A DNA stretch of 39,090 nucleotides from Acidovorax soli (GTDB taxonomy: Bacteria; Pseudomonadota; Gammaproteobacteria; Burkholderiales; Burkholderiaceae_C). Below the pieces are notes generated by a model that saw nothing but the letters and a program-made list of their open reading frames with translations, searched no databases and had not been told where the DNA came from. Positions 22,633 to 30,014 of the stretch are shown here, one piece after another. The stretch covers positions 1 to 39,090 of the forward strand of contig NZ_JACHLK010000030.1 of the NCBI RefSeq assembly GCF_014207955.1, given 5' to 3'. Every line of letters starts with the position of its first letter. Position 1 is the stretch's first letter. Both the position numbers and the translations under genes were made by a program.

Positions 22633-23727
22633 ATGCCCACCCCACCCCGCCCCGACCGCCACGCCCTTGCGCGCCTGCACCGCATGGCCAGCCTGGAGGC
22701 GGGTGGCGTGCAACTCATCGAGCCCCTGCTGCAGGAACTGCGCCGGGTGGTGGGCTTTGACTTCGGCTGCATGCTGTACCCCGGCAGCGATGGCGAGCTG
22801 ATGAACTACGCGCAAGAGCCCATGCAGTCGGTGGCGCAGGCCTACTTCGATGCGCGCATCCTGCGCAGCGAGCGCCAGGTGCTGGTGCGCAGCCCGCGCG
22901 ATTTCGGTGAGACGGTGCGCCTCGAGCACGGCCCCCGGTTGATGCGCGAGCAGATGGTGGTGTCCATGGCGGAAATGCAGCGCAGCGACTACTACGACGC
23001 AGTGATGCGGGCCACGGGTGCCAAGGACTACATGAGCCTGGCCCTGCGCACCCCGCAAGGCGTGGGGCTGGGTGTCATCCACCTGTTCCGCGATGCCGCG
23101 GCAGCAGGCTTCACGGCCCAGGACGCGGCCCTGCTGGGCCGGCTGGAGGCCCATCTGGCACGTGTGCTGCAGGAGGGCGAGCGCGATGCCCAGGGCAGCG
23201 AGGTGCACAGCCAGGGGGTGCTGGTGGCCACCCCCCAGGGGCGGCTGATGTGGCTGTCGGCCGAGGCCGAGGCGCTGATGCCGCTGGCCTTCGGCTGGCG
23301 CTGGCGCCGCAGCGGCCAGTTGCCACCCGCGCTGCAGGAATTGCTGCGGCGGCTCACTGCAGAGCGGCCCGGCGAGATGGCCCTGCCCACGATGGAGCTG
23401 TTCACGGCACAGGGCTGGTTCTCGCTGCGCGCCACCCACCTGACCCCCGCACCGCAGGAGCGCCAGGACCGCCAGGCCGTGGCCCTGCACATCACGCGCC
23501 GCGTGGCGCGCGGCGTGCGGCTGCTGTCGGCCCTGCAGACACTGGGCCTGCCGCAGCGCCAGCACGAGCTGGCCTGGTGGCTGGCACGGGGACTGCCCGA
23601 GTCGCAGATCGCCCAGCGCATGGGCATCAGCCTCAACACCGCTGTGTACCACCGCCGCCAACTCTACAACCGGCTGGGCGTGATGGGGCGCGACGAGCTG
23701 CTGGCCCAGATTGGAGGAAAACCGTGA
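22633..23727 (+). CDS. LuxR-type helix-turn-helix regulator, paralogue 1
   Basis: A 364-residue transcription factor. The C-terminal HTH reads GLPESQIAQRMGISLNTAVY followed by HRRQLYNRLGV, the GerE/LuxR form. The N-terminal 280 residues are a sensor region of no family I can name; blocks such as YFDARILRSERQVL, FGWRWRR and SLALRTPQG are shared with the paralogue at 26434. I set the start at ATG 22633 because the promoter -10 (22595-22600) excludes the earlier ATG at 22600. There is no Shine-Dalgarno site of note. The last five codons lie in a 40-bp palindrome. It is convergent with the GH18 gene. It could respond to a breakdown product of the secreted enzyme's substrate, which is inference. 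Confidence 0.87.
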   Translation: MPTPPRPDRHALARLHRMASLEAGGVQLIEPLLQELRRVVGFDFGCMLYPGSDGELMNYAQEPMQSVAQAYFDARILRSERQVLVRSPRDFGETVRLEHGPRLMREQMVVSMAEMQRSDYYDAVMRATGAKDYMSLALRTPQGVGLGVIHLFRDAAAAGFTAQDAALLGRLEAHLARVLQEGERDAQGSEVHSQGVLVATPQGRLMWLSAEAEALMPLAFGWRWRRSGQLPPALQELLRRLTAERPGEMALPTMELFTAQGWFSLRATHLTPAPQERQDRQAVALHITRRVARGVRLLSALQTLGLPQRQHELAWWLARGLPESQIAQRMGISLNTAVYHRRQLYNRLGVMGRDELLAQIGGKP

Positions 23728-23750
23728 ACTAGTTCACGGTTGTCCTCCAA
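23711..23750. repeat. 40-bp near-perfect palindrome over the LuxR-type 1 stop codon
   Basis: Arms of 20 bases, beginning TTGGAGGA and ending CCGTGAACT, meet without a loop at AGTTCACGG. Only one pair is mismatched (23719 with 23742). The gene's TGA stop (23725-23727) is inside. There is no T-run directly after it; an intrinsic terminator follows at 23764. Confidence 0.85.
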
Positions 23751-23763
23751 AATGGGGGGCACC

Positions 23764-23805
23764 AAAAAAAAAGCCCCCGACGCCCAATGCGCCGGGGGCT
23801 TTTTT
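23764..23805. terminator. Bidirectional intrinsic terminator
   Basis: An A-run, AGCCCCCG-A-CGC, a CCAAT loop, the matching GCG-C-CGGGGGCT and a T-run form a 12-bp stem with one mismatch. It serves both the convergent LuxR-type gene and the GH18 gene. Confidence 0.9.
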
Positions 23806-23827
23806 CCCGATGGGTGGCAAAGAGGTA

Positions 23828-26200
23828 TCAAGGCACCTGTACGCTCACCGCCGCCGAGCGCGGCCCTTCATTGCCCGCTGCGTCCAGCATGGCCACCTGG
23901 TAGCTGTGGCTGCCGCTGGGCGCCGATGCATCGGTGTAGGTCGCACCGCTGGCCACGGTGGCAATCGCCGTGCCATTGCGGTACACCCGGTAGCCCGAGG
24001 CACTGGCCGCGATGAAGGCCTGCTTGATGGCCTGCATCGGCGGGTTGGTGCCCCCTTGCTGGGGCAGATAGCCATAGTTGATGGTCCACACCAGCGTGCC
24101 GCCCAGGCCCTGCTCATGCACCCATTTGCCCTTTTCGGCGATGGAACGCTCGTCCTCGTAGCTCAGGTAGGTCACGGGCGCATCGCTGGCGCGCCACCAG
24201 GGCTGGCTGTAGCTGATGTAGCTTTGCTTGGCCAGATCGTCCCAGTGGTAGACGGCCCCCGGCTGGCCAAAGGCGTTGTCCTCCAGCAAACGCCGGTAGT
24301 TGTTCACGCCGTCACCGCCGTTGGAACCGCTGGCCGCCGCCTGGCGCGGGCCGGTGACGGGGTTGTTGTAGAACAGGCCGTACAGGCCCACGCCGATGCC
24401 CAGCTTGGCACGCGGCACGCCGGCGTTGAGGTACGCCTGCACGGTGGAGGCAATGGAGGTGGGATGGTTGGCTGCCTCGCCGAACAGCGGCGAATGGTGC
24501 CAGGAGAGCCAGCCGCCACCCCAGTCCCCGGCCATGCTGTAGGTCATGAGGTTGAAGCGGTCCACGGCGTGCGCCACTTCCACGTGCCAGGGCAGGATGT
24601 CCGGGAAGTTGACGTTGACCCAGAAGCCGGGCCAGCTGATCTCGAACGGGCTGGCCTGGTAGCGCGGGCGCTGCTGGGCAGCAGTGCGCAACTCGCGCAG
24701 CAGCGCCAGCGCCTGGGCGCGGCCTTGTTCGGTGTCCAGGTTTTCCTCCCAGTCGATATCGGCACCGTCGTAGCCCTTTTGCTCAGCCTTGTCGAGGATG
24801 TTCTTGATGAAAACCGCGCGGATCTGCGGGTTGGTCGTGGCGGCCATGAAGCCGGGGCCGTCGAACTCACCGCCGATCATCATGATGGCCTTGGTGCCTG
24901 CTGCATGGGCCTTGGCGATCAGGGTGTCCTCCACCTGGGTGTGCGCGGTGCCAGCCCCCTCCATCAGCTCACCCGCGCGGCCGCCGGGCAAGGAGCCCAG
25001 GCCCGGTGCATAGCGGCCGAAGATGAAGTGCGTCATGGTGCCCATGTCCACGGCCTCGGGCGGGAAAGTCTCCCAGAACCATCCTGTGTAGTAGCCGTTG
25101 ACCCACTTGCCGCTCTTCGTCACGGGGTTCCAGTCCAGCCGCACGCCCTGCGCCGTGGCGCGGGCCGTGAGGCCGCCCACGGGCGGCCGCGGGTTGGCGG
25201 CGTCCACAGCGACCTGGGCCGTGGCCGTGACGCTCTGCCCCGCGCTGTTGGCGCACGTGAGGGTGTAGGACGTACTGGCCTGGGGCCGCACCAGCTCGCT
25301 GCCCTCGGTGGCGCGCGTGCCACTCCATGCACCTGATGCAGAGCAACTGGCAGCGTTGCTTGCCCGCCATGCCAGGCGGGCGCTGTCGCCCACGGCAATG
25401 CGCGCGGGCGTGGCAGCGAAGCTGTCGATGGTGGGCAGTTGCTGCGGCGGGGCATTGCGCACGGTCACCGTGGCCGAGGCGGTCGCGGCAGCACCGGCCG
25501 CATTGCGGCAGCTCAGGTGGTAGGTGGTGGTCACACCGGGGCTGACGACGGCACTGCCGCTGGCAGCGCGCTCGCCGCTCCACCCACCCGAGGCCGTGCA
25601 GCCGGTGGCGTTGTCCACGTTCCAGCCCAGGGTGCTGTTGCCTCCCAGGTCGATGCTGCCCGGCTGTGCGGCAAAGGAAAGAATCTGCGGCGGTACAGGC
25701 GGCGCCGGGGTCGTGCTTTCCATGACCAGTTGGGCCAGGCCCTCGCCACCGGCTTCGAAGTACTCCATGCGCACCGTGTGCGTGCCGGCCGCCAGCGGCA
25801 CCATGGCGACGTCCATGGCCATGCCGTGCACCGTCCAGTTGTTGATCACGCGCTGCCCATCGACGAACACGCGCACACCATCGTCGGTGAAGGTGATGAA
25901 GCGGGTCGTGCCCGCGGGGAACGGCAAGGTCGCGGTCCAGCGCGCCGAGAACGCATCCACCGGCAGGCGGGCCGGGTCGGGGCTGCCGCTCGGGCCCGTC
26001 CAGTAGTGGTCGATGGGACCGCTCTCGCAGCGCTGCAGCGCAGGCGGCCCCGCAAGCTCGGTGTTGGGAAAGTACTCGGCCAGCCACTGGCCGGGGGCGC
26101 ACTGGGGCTGCGCCATGGCCCCGCTGCCGCAAACCAGCAGCAGCGAGGCGGCCAACCAGTGCCTGAAGGTGCGGCCAAAGGCTGCATCAAGGGTGGGCAT
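23828..26200 (-). CDS. Secreted multidomain GH18 glycoside hydrolase (chitinase-like), catalytic domain nested in an FN3 domain
   Basis: A 790-residue exported enzyme likely to cleave beta-1,4-GlcNAc polymers such as chitin. A signal peptide (1-30, ending GAMA|QPQ) is followed by a PA14-like domain (about 33-160; FITFTDDGVRVFVDGQRVIN) and two similar Ig-like modules (168-247 and 255-335; GCTASGGWSGERA and SCSASGAWSGTRA). Residues 337-360 form the first strands of a fibronectin III domain (GLTARATAQGVRLDWNPV). The GH18 barrel spans about 362-732, with the active-site motif DGADIDWE at 478-485 (Glu485 acid). FN3 resumes at 733-790 (SGYRVYRNGTAIATVAS and onward). AGGAG precedes ATG 26200. It is divergent from LuxR-type 2. 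A muramidase-like or endoglycosidase specificity cannot be excluded. Confidence 0.88.
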   Translation of the reverse strand: MPTLDAAFGRTFRHWLAASLLLVCGSGAMAQPQCAPGQWLAEYFPNTELAGPPALQRCESGPIDHYWTGPSGSPDPARLPVDAFSARWTATLPFPAGTTRFITFTDDGVRVFVDGQRVINNWTVHGMAMDVAMVPLAAGTHTVRMEYFEAGGEGLAQLVMESTTPAPPVPPQILSFAAQPGSIDLGGNSTLGWNVDNATGCTASGGWSGERAASGSAVVSPGVTTTYHLSCRNAAGAAATASATVTVRNAPPQQLPTIDSFAATPARIAVGDSARLAWRASNAASCSASGAWSGTRATEGSELVRPQASTSYTLTCANSAGQSVTATAQVAVDAANPRPPVGGLTARATAQGVRLDWNPVTKSGKWVNGYYTGWFWETFPPEAVDMGTMTHFIFGRYAPGLGSLPGGRAGELMEGAGTAHTQVEDTLIAKAHAAGTKAIMMIGGEFDGPGFMAATTNPQIRAVFIKNILDKAEQKGYDGADIDWEENLDTEQGRAQALALLRELRTAAQQRPRYQASPFEISWPGFWVNVNFPDILPWHVEVAHAVDRFNLMTYSMAGDWGGGWLSWHHSPLFGEAANHPTSIASTVQAYLNAGVPRAKLGIGVGLYGLFYNNPVTGPRQAAASGSNGGDGVNNYRRLLEDNAFGQPGAVYHWDDLAKQSYISYSQPWWRASDAPVTYLSYEDERSIAEKGKWVHEQGLGGTLVWTINYGYLPQQGGTNPPMQAIKQAFIAASASGYRVYRNGTAIATVASGATYTDASAPSGSHSYQVAMLDAAGNEGPRSAAVSVQVP

Positions 26201-26308
26201 GGAAAACTCCTGTGTGGGTCAAGGAAGGCACGAAAAGCCGCCGGTGCCGATATCACCGATGAATCAGGTACTTTTCATGCGTTGCGCAGGCTACCGGCCT
26301 GCGGCATT

Positions 26309-26387
26309 GCGCACCCCACCCCCGCTGGATAGGGTGTTGTTGGGCGATGCCACGGGTGTTGACCCCGTGCGCCGCGGCTCCTAGATT
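26309..26387 (+). promoter_or_regulatory. Promoter and upstream dyad of the second LuxR-type gene
   Basis: TTGACC (26359-26364) and TAGATT (26382-26387) are spaced by 17 bp. Upstream lies a 31-bp module (26309-26339) with CACCCCACCC and AGGGTGTTG, matching 22521-22551 in length and ends. It lies in the 233-base gap to the divergent GH18 gene, so one site could control both. Confidence 0.75.
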
Positions 26388-26433
26388 CGGGACCTCACCC
26401 CACCCCGCTCCACCGGAGCGCACCCGGAACAAC

Positions 26434-27534
26434 ATGCCCTCGCTCCACTCCACCGGGCAAGCCATCGCGCGCTTGCAGCACATGACCCGCATGGAAGCGG
26501 GCGGGCCACCCATGATCGGGCCTCTGCTGGAGACGCTGCACGGGGTTCTGGGCTTCGACTCCAGTGCCTACATGTACCGGGCGGACGGGAGCGGCGACGA
26601 ACACGAACTCGCGGTGCATCTGGAGGTGCCGGCCGCGCAGTCGGTCGTGGCCGACTACTTCGACGCGCGCATTCTGCGCAGCGAGCGCCAGGTCTTGTTG
26701 CGCAGCTCGCGCGACTTTGCCGACGCGGTGCGGTACGAACACGGGCCCCAGCTGCGCGAGCAGCTCATGCGGGTATCGATCCCCGAGCTGCACCGCAGCG
26801 ACTTCTACAACGTGGTGATGCGCCCCATGGGCTTCGAGGACTGCATGAGCCTGGTGCTGCGCACCCCCCAGGGGCAGGGGATAGGCACGCTCAAGTTCTA
26901 CCGCGAAGCCGCCTCGTCGCCCTTCGGGCCCGCCGATGCTGCGGTGCTGGCACGGCTGGAGCCCTGGCTGGCGCAGATTCTGCACGCTGGCGAGGGGGGC
27001 GGCACAGACGATGGCAGCGTGCACAGCGAGGGATTGCTCATCACCACGCCCGCAGGGCGCCTGCTGTGGCTGTCACCCGAGGCCGAAAAGCTGATGCCAC
27101 TGGCCTTCGGCTGGCGCTGGCGACGCGGCAGGGAACTGCCCCAGGAAATGCAGGTGCTGCTGCAACACGCGCACCTGCAGCAGCCCGCTCGGCAGCCGAT
27201 CACAGAGGTACGCACCGTGCATGGCCACTTCTCGGTGCGCGCAGTGCCCATGAAGGCAGCCACGGGCATGGGCGAGGCGGTCGGGATCTACGTCACCCAA
27301 AGGATTCCGCGCGGCGCGCGGCTGCAGGCCTGGCTGCAGACCCAGCCGCTGTCACAGCGCCAGCAGGAGCTGGCGTACTGGCTGGCACTCGGCCTGTCGG
27401 AGTCCCAGGTCGCCACGCGCATGGACATCAGCGCCAATACCGTGGTCTACCACCGGCGCCAGCTCTACAACAGCCTCGGCGTACAGGATCGTGGAGAACT
27501 GCTGGCCTGGCTGTCGGCACCCGAAGGCAATTGA
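26434..27534 (+). CDS. LuxR-type helix-turn-helix regulator, paralogue 2
   Basis: A 366-residue paralogue of the regulator at 22633, colinear along its whole length. Shared blocks include YFDARILRSERQVLL, MPLAFGWRWRRGRELP and LVLRTPQGQGIG. The C-terminal HTH is GLSESQVATRMDISANTVVY followed by HRRQLYNSLGV. The N-terminal sensor region is of no family I can name. I chose ATG 26434 because it aligns with the paralogue's start and lies downstream of the predicted promoter; the frame running back to 26347 crosses that promoter. It is divergent from the secreted GH18 gene, a common arrangement for a direct regulator. A minus-strand tRNA terminator follows. Confidence 0.87.
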   Translation: MPSLHSTGQAIARLQHMTRMEAGGPPMIGPLLETLHGVLGFDSSAYMYRADGSGDEHELAVHLEVPAAQSVVADYFDARILRSERQVLLRSSRDFADAVRYEHGPQLREQLMRVSIPELHRSDFYNVVMRPMGFEDCMSLVLRTPQGQGIGTLKFYREAASSPFGPADAAVLARLEPWLAQILHAGEGGGTDDGSVHSEGLLITTPAGRLLWLSPEAEKLMPLAFGWRWRRGRELPQEMQVLLQHAHLQQPARQPITEVRTVHGHFSVRAVPMKAATGMGEAVGIYVTQRIPRGARLQAWLQTQPLSQRQQELAYWLALGLSESQVATRMDISANTVVYHRRQLYNSLGVQDRGELLAWLSAPEGN

Positions 27535-27560
27535 ACCACCCTGCCCGCGGCGCACAAAGC

Positions 27561-27592
27561 AAAAAGCGCTACAGCCTTGAGAGCTGTAGCGC
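27561..27592 (-). terminator. Intrinsic terminator after tRNA-Lys
   Basis: A perfect 10-bp stem (GCGCTACAGC at 27566-27575 with 27583-27592) and a 7-base loop are followed on the minus strand by five T residues. It ends the minus-strand tRNA transcript and may also stop LuxR-type 2 on the plus strand. Confidence 0.85.
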
Positions 27593-27603
27593 CTTGCGTA
27601 TCT

Positions 27604-27679
27604 TGGTGGGACGTGCGGGGGTCGAACCCACGACAAACGGATTAAAAGTCCGCTGCTCTACCAACTGAGCTAACGTCCC
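27604..27679 (-). tRNA. tRNA-Lys (anticodon TTT)
   Basis: The 76-nt cloverleaf includes an encoded CCA end (27606-27604). The acceptor stem is GGGACGT with ACGTCCC, the D-arm AGCTC...GAGC, the anticodon arm GCGGA-CTTTTAA-TCCGT with anticodon TTT and A37, and the T-arm CGTGG-GTTCGAC-CCACG type loop. It reads AAA/AAG lysine codons. It lies directly downstream of tcdA on the same strand. Confidence 0.97.
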
Positions 27680-27734
27680 AACATTGCAATGCCTGCCAGC
27701 CCGTTGCCGAACTGCAGATGCTGCAAAGCCTCAG

Positions 27735-27740
27735 ATTATA
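27735..27740 (-). promoter_or_regulatory. TATAAT -10 box for tRNA-Lys
   Basis: A perfect TATAAT on the minus strand overlaps the TAA stop codon of tcdA and lies about 56 bases before the tRNA 5' end. No good -35 is seen at 17 bp; the upstream region is A-rich. The tRNA may also be read through from tcdA. Confidence 0.55.
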
Positions 27741-28623
27741 GCTTGGTTTTTGGCACTTTTTGCGGACCGGCTGCCAGACGGTCGATCACCCAGCCGGCAG
27801 CACACTGGCCGAAGGTCGCCGTGACGGCCACGACCGAGCCGTAGCCATGGCAGTTGAGCGAGCCATCGCCGCCGGATTCGATCGCGCACGAGGCATCGGG
27901 CTGGGCCACGGCCTCGCGGCTGAAGACGCAAGTGATGCCGATCTTGCGGCCCTCGCGTGGCGCGCCATGGTGCTTGCGCAGCTGGTAGCGCATCTGGGCG
28001 AGCAAGGGGTCGTGCGTGGTGGCCGACAGGTCTTCGATGTCCACCTTGTGCGCCTGGCGCTTGCCGCCGGCCGCCCCCACACTGATGAAGGCATGGCCGC
28101 CGGTGGCGCGGGCCCATACCGCCATGGCGGTCTTGGCCTTGATCTGGTCGCAGGCGTCGATCACGGCGTCCACCGGGTCGCTGCCCAGCAACTGGGGCCA
28201 GTTGCCGGGCTCCACGAACTCGTCGATGCAGCGCACCTCGCATTCGGGGTTGATGAGTGCGATGCGGTCGCGCATGGCCTCGATCTTGGCCTGCCCCACC
28301 GTGGTGGACAGGGCATGGATCTGGCGGTTGATGTTGGACTCGGACACGTGGTCCAGGTCCACCAGCGTGATGCGCGACACGCCGCTGCGCGCGAGCGCCT
28401 CGGCGGACCAGGAGCCCACGCCGCCGATGCCGACCACCACCACATGCGATGCACGGATGCGCCGGGCCCCCTCGACACCGTACAGGCGCTCGAGCCCGCC
28501 AAAGCGCCGCTGCGTGACCTCGTCAGCCACATCGTCGGCAAACGGGACCATGGGCACGGGAGCGAGGGTTTCGCTCTCGACCAGGGCCTTCGGGGCTGCA
28601 GGTGCGTGGTTCTCCTGGCTCAC
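27736..28623 (-). CDS. tcdA: tRNA threonylcarbamoyladenosine dehydratase TcdA
   Basis: Uses ATP to convert t6A at position 37 of ANN-decoding tRNAs to the cyclic form ct6A. A 295-residue E1/ThiF-like cytoplasmic enzyme. The nucleotide-binding motif is VVVVGIGGVGSWSAEALARS. The arginine-rich SNINRQIHAL and the aspartate DACDQIKAK follow the E1 pattern, and the C-terminal FGQCAAGWVIDRLA helix is typical. It begins two bases after cpoB ends, so it is probably part of the tolB-pal-cpoB transcript. The lysine tRNA just downstream is a natural substrate of the modification. Confidence 0.92.
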   Translation of the reverse strand: MSQENHAPAAPKALVESETLAPVPMVPFADDVADEVTQRRFGGLERLYGVEGARRIRASHVVVVGIGGVGSWSAEALARSGVSRITLVDLDHVSESNINRQIHALSTTVGQAKIEAMRDRIALINPECEVRCIDEFVEPGNWPQLLGSDPVDAVIDACDQIKAKTAMAVWARATGGHAFISVGAAGGKRQAHKVDIEDLSATTHDPLLAQMRYQLRKHHGAPREGRKIGITCVFSREAVAQPDASCAIESGGDGSLNCHGYGSVVAVTATFGQCAAGWVIDRLAAGPQKVPKTKL

Positions 28624-28624
28624 G

Positions 28625-29419
28625 TCACTTCATCCGGGCAAGGCGCTCTTTCGCGGCCATCGCGGCTTCGGACTGGGGATAGGCCTTGACCAGGTCTTCC
28701 AGCGTCTTGCGCGCGGCACGGGCGTCCTTGAGCTCGACTTGGCAGTTGGCGATCGACAGGGCCGCTTCCGGAGCGCGCGCATGCGTGGGCGCCTCGGCCA
28801 GCAAGGCCTTGAAGTTGTTGATCGCTTCCTTGTAGTCGCGCGCCGCATACTGGCCATTGCCCAGCCAGAAGCGGGCCGAAGGCACGTAGCCGCTGCGCGG
28901 GTACTGGCGGATCAGGTTGCCGAAGGCCTGGTTGGCCTCGGGGAACTTGCCGGCACGGAAGATGGCCAGCGCAGCGTCAAAGTCCTTCTTCTCGGCGGCA
29001 TCGGCCTGGAACTCCATCCCATCCACCGTGACCTTGACCGGCTCGAACTGCCGCAGGCGCTCGTCCACACCCTGGGCGATGTCCTTCTGCCGGCGCTGCA
29101 GCTCACCCACCTCGCGCGTCAGCTGCTCGTTCTGGCCCTGCAGGCGTGCGTTCTCGCTGCGCAGGGTCTCGATCTGGGTCTGCAGTTCCAGCAGGGCGCG
29201 GCGCAGCTGCGCGCTGTCCTCGTTGGCGCGGCGCAGTTCATCGGCCGTGCGCTGCTGCGACTGCTGCAGCGCATCGACGCGCTGGCGCACTTCGAGAATG
29301 GCGCGGCGCGCCTCGCCGTCCTCGAACAGCGCCGCATGCGCCCCGGGCAGGGCGACGCACGCCAAAGCCAGGCCCGCGGCCACGGACCGCAGGGGTTGTG
29401 AAAGGCGGAATGCGGGCAT
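28625..29419 (-). CDS. cpoB: Cell division coordinator CpoB (YbgF)
   Basis: A periplasmic protein that links the Tol-Pal system with peptidoglycan synthesis at the division site. The signal peptide ends PGAHA|ALFED. A trimerising coiled coil (about 38-120) rich in Gln/Glu/Arg follows, then TPR repeats (about 140-264) with FRAGKFPEANQAFGNLIRQY and YVPSARFWLGNGQYAARDYK. I chose ATG 29419, which shares its A with the TGA stop of pal; the TTG one codon earlier is the alternative. Length of about 264 residues is normal. It is the third gene of the tolB-pal-cpoB unit. Confidence 0.92.
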   Translation of the reverse strand: MPAFRLSQPLRSVAAGLALACVALPGAHAALFEDGEARRAILEVRQRVDALQQSQQRTADELRRANEDSAQLRRALLELQTQIETLRSENARLQGQNEQLTREVGELQRRQKDIAQGVDERLRQFEPVKVTVDGMEFQADAAEKKDFDAALAIFRAGKFPEANQAFGNLIRQYPRSGYVPSARFWLGNGQYAARDYKEAINNFKALLAEAPTHARAPEAALSIANCQVELKDARAARKTLEDLVKAYPQSEAAMAAKERLARMK

Positions 29420-29970
29420 CAACGGTACGACAGCTCGGCGCGGCGGTTCTGCGCGTGCGCGTCTTCGGTGTTGCCGGGAGCGGCGGGTTTCTCCTTGCCG
29501 AAGCTCACGGCTTCGACCTGGGAATCGGGCACACCCAACAGGGCCAGCGAACGGCGCACGGCTTCGGCGCGCTTTTGGCCCAGGGCCAGGTTGTACTCGC
29601 GGCCACCGCGGTCATCGGTGTGGCCTTCGATCATGACCTTGCGGCCGCTGTTCTGCTTGATGAAGCGCGAATGGGCGTCCAGCAGCGACTGGAACTCGGG
29701 CTTGATGACGTAGCTGTCGTAGTCGAAGTAGACGATGCGTGCCACGCCCACCGGGCCCTGGGCATTGGCAGCGCTGCCAGTCAGGTCCACGGGTGCCACG
29801 GAGGTGGTACCAGCACCACCGGTATTGGCACCACCAGGGTTGGTGCCCATGGTCGAGCTCGCGCCCTTGTCTTCCACTGGCACATCGTCGAGCTTGACTC
29901 CGGAGCTGCAACCTGCAACGAGGGCGGTGACGGCGAGGGCAAGGGTAAGGCGCTTGAGTTTGATGTTCAT
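29419..29970 (-). CDS. pal: Peptidoglycan-associated lipoprotein Pal
   Basis: An outer-membrane lipoprotein that tethers the membrane to peptidoglycan and interacts with TolB. The lipobox LVAGC places the lipidated cysteine at residue 21. A Gly/Thr/Ala-rich linker (about 35-70) precedes the OmpA-like domain, whose diaminopimelate-binding signature is EGHTDDRGGREYNLALGQKR. The length is 183 residues. AGGAGA lies upstream of ATG 29970. The stop overlaps cpoB by one base, and tolB lies 44 bases upstream. Confidence 0.95.
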   Translation of the reverse strand: MNIKLKRLTLALAVTALVAGCSSGVKLDDVPVEDKGASSTMGTNPGGANTGGAGTTSVAPVDLTGSAANAQGPVGVARIVYFDYDSYVIKPEFQSLLDAHSRFIKQNSGRKVMIEGHTDDRGGREYNLALGQKRAEAVRRSLALLGVPDSQVEAVSFGKEKPAAPGNTEDAHAQNRRAELSYR

Positions 29971-30014
29971 CCAAAATTCTCCTGGAAACTAGATTGCGAA
30001 AAGTATTGAAAAGT

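Noticed and set aside
27561..27740. tRNA-Lys as an integration site of a mobile element.
   Set aside because: No integrase, direct repeat of the tRNA 3' end or foreign-looking genes are nearby.
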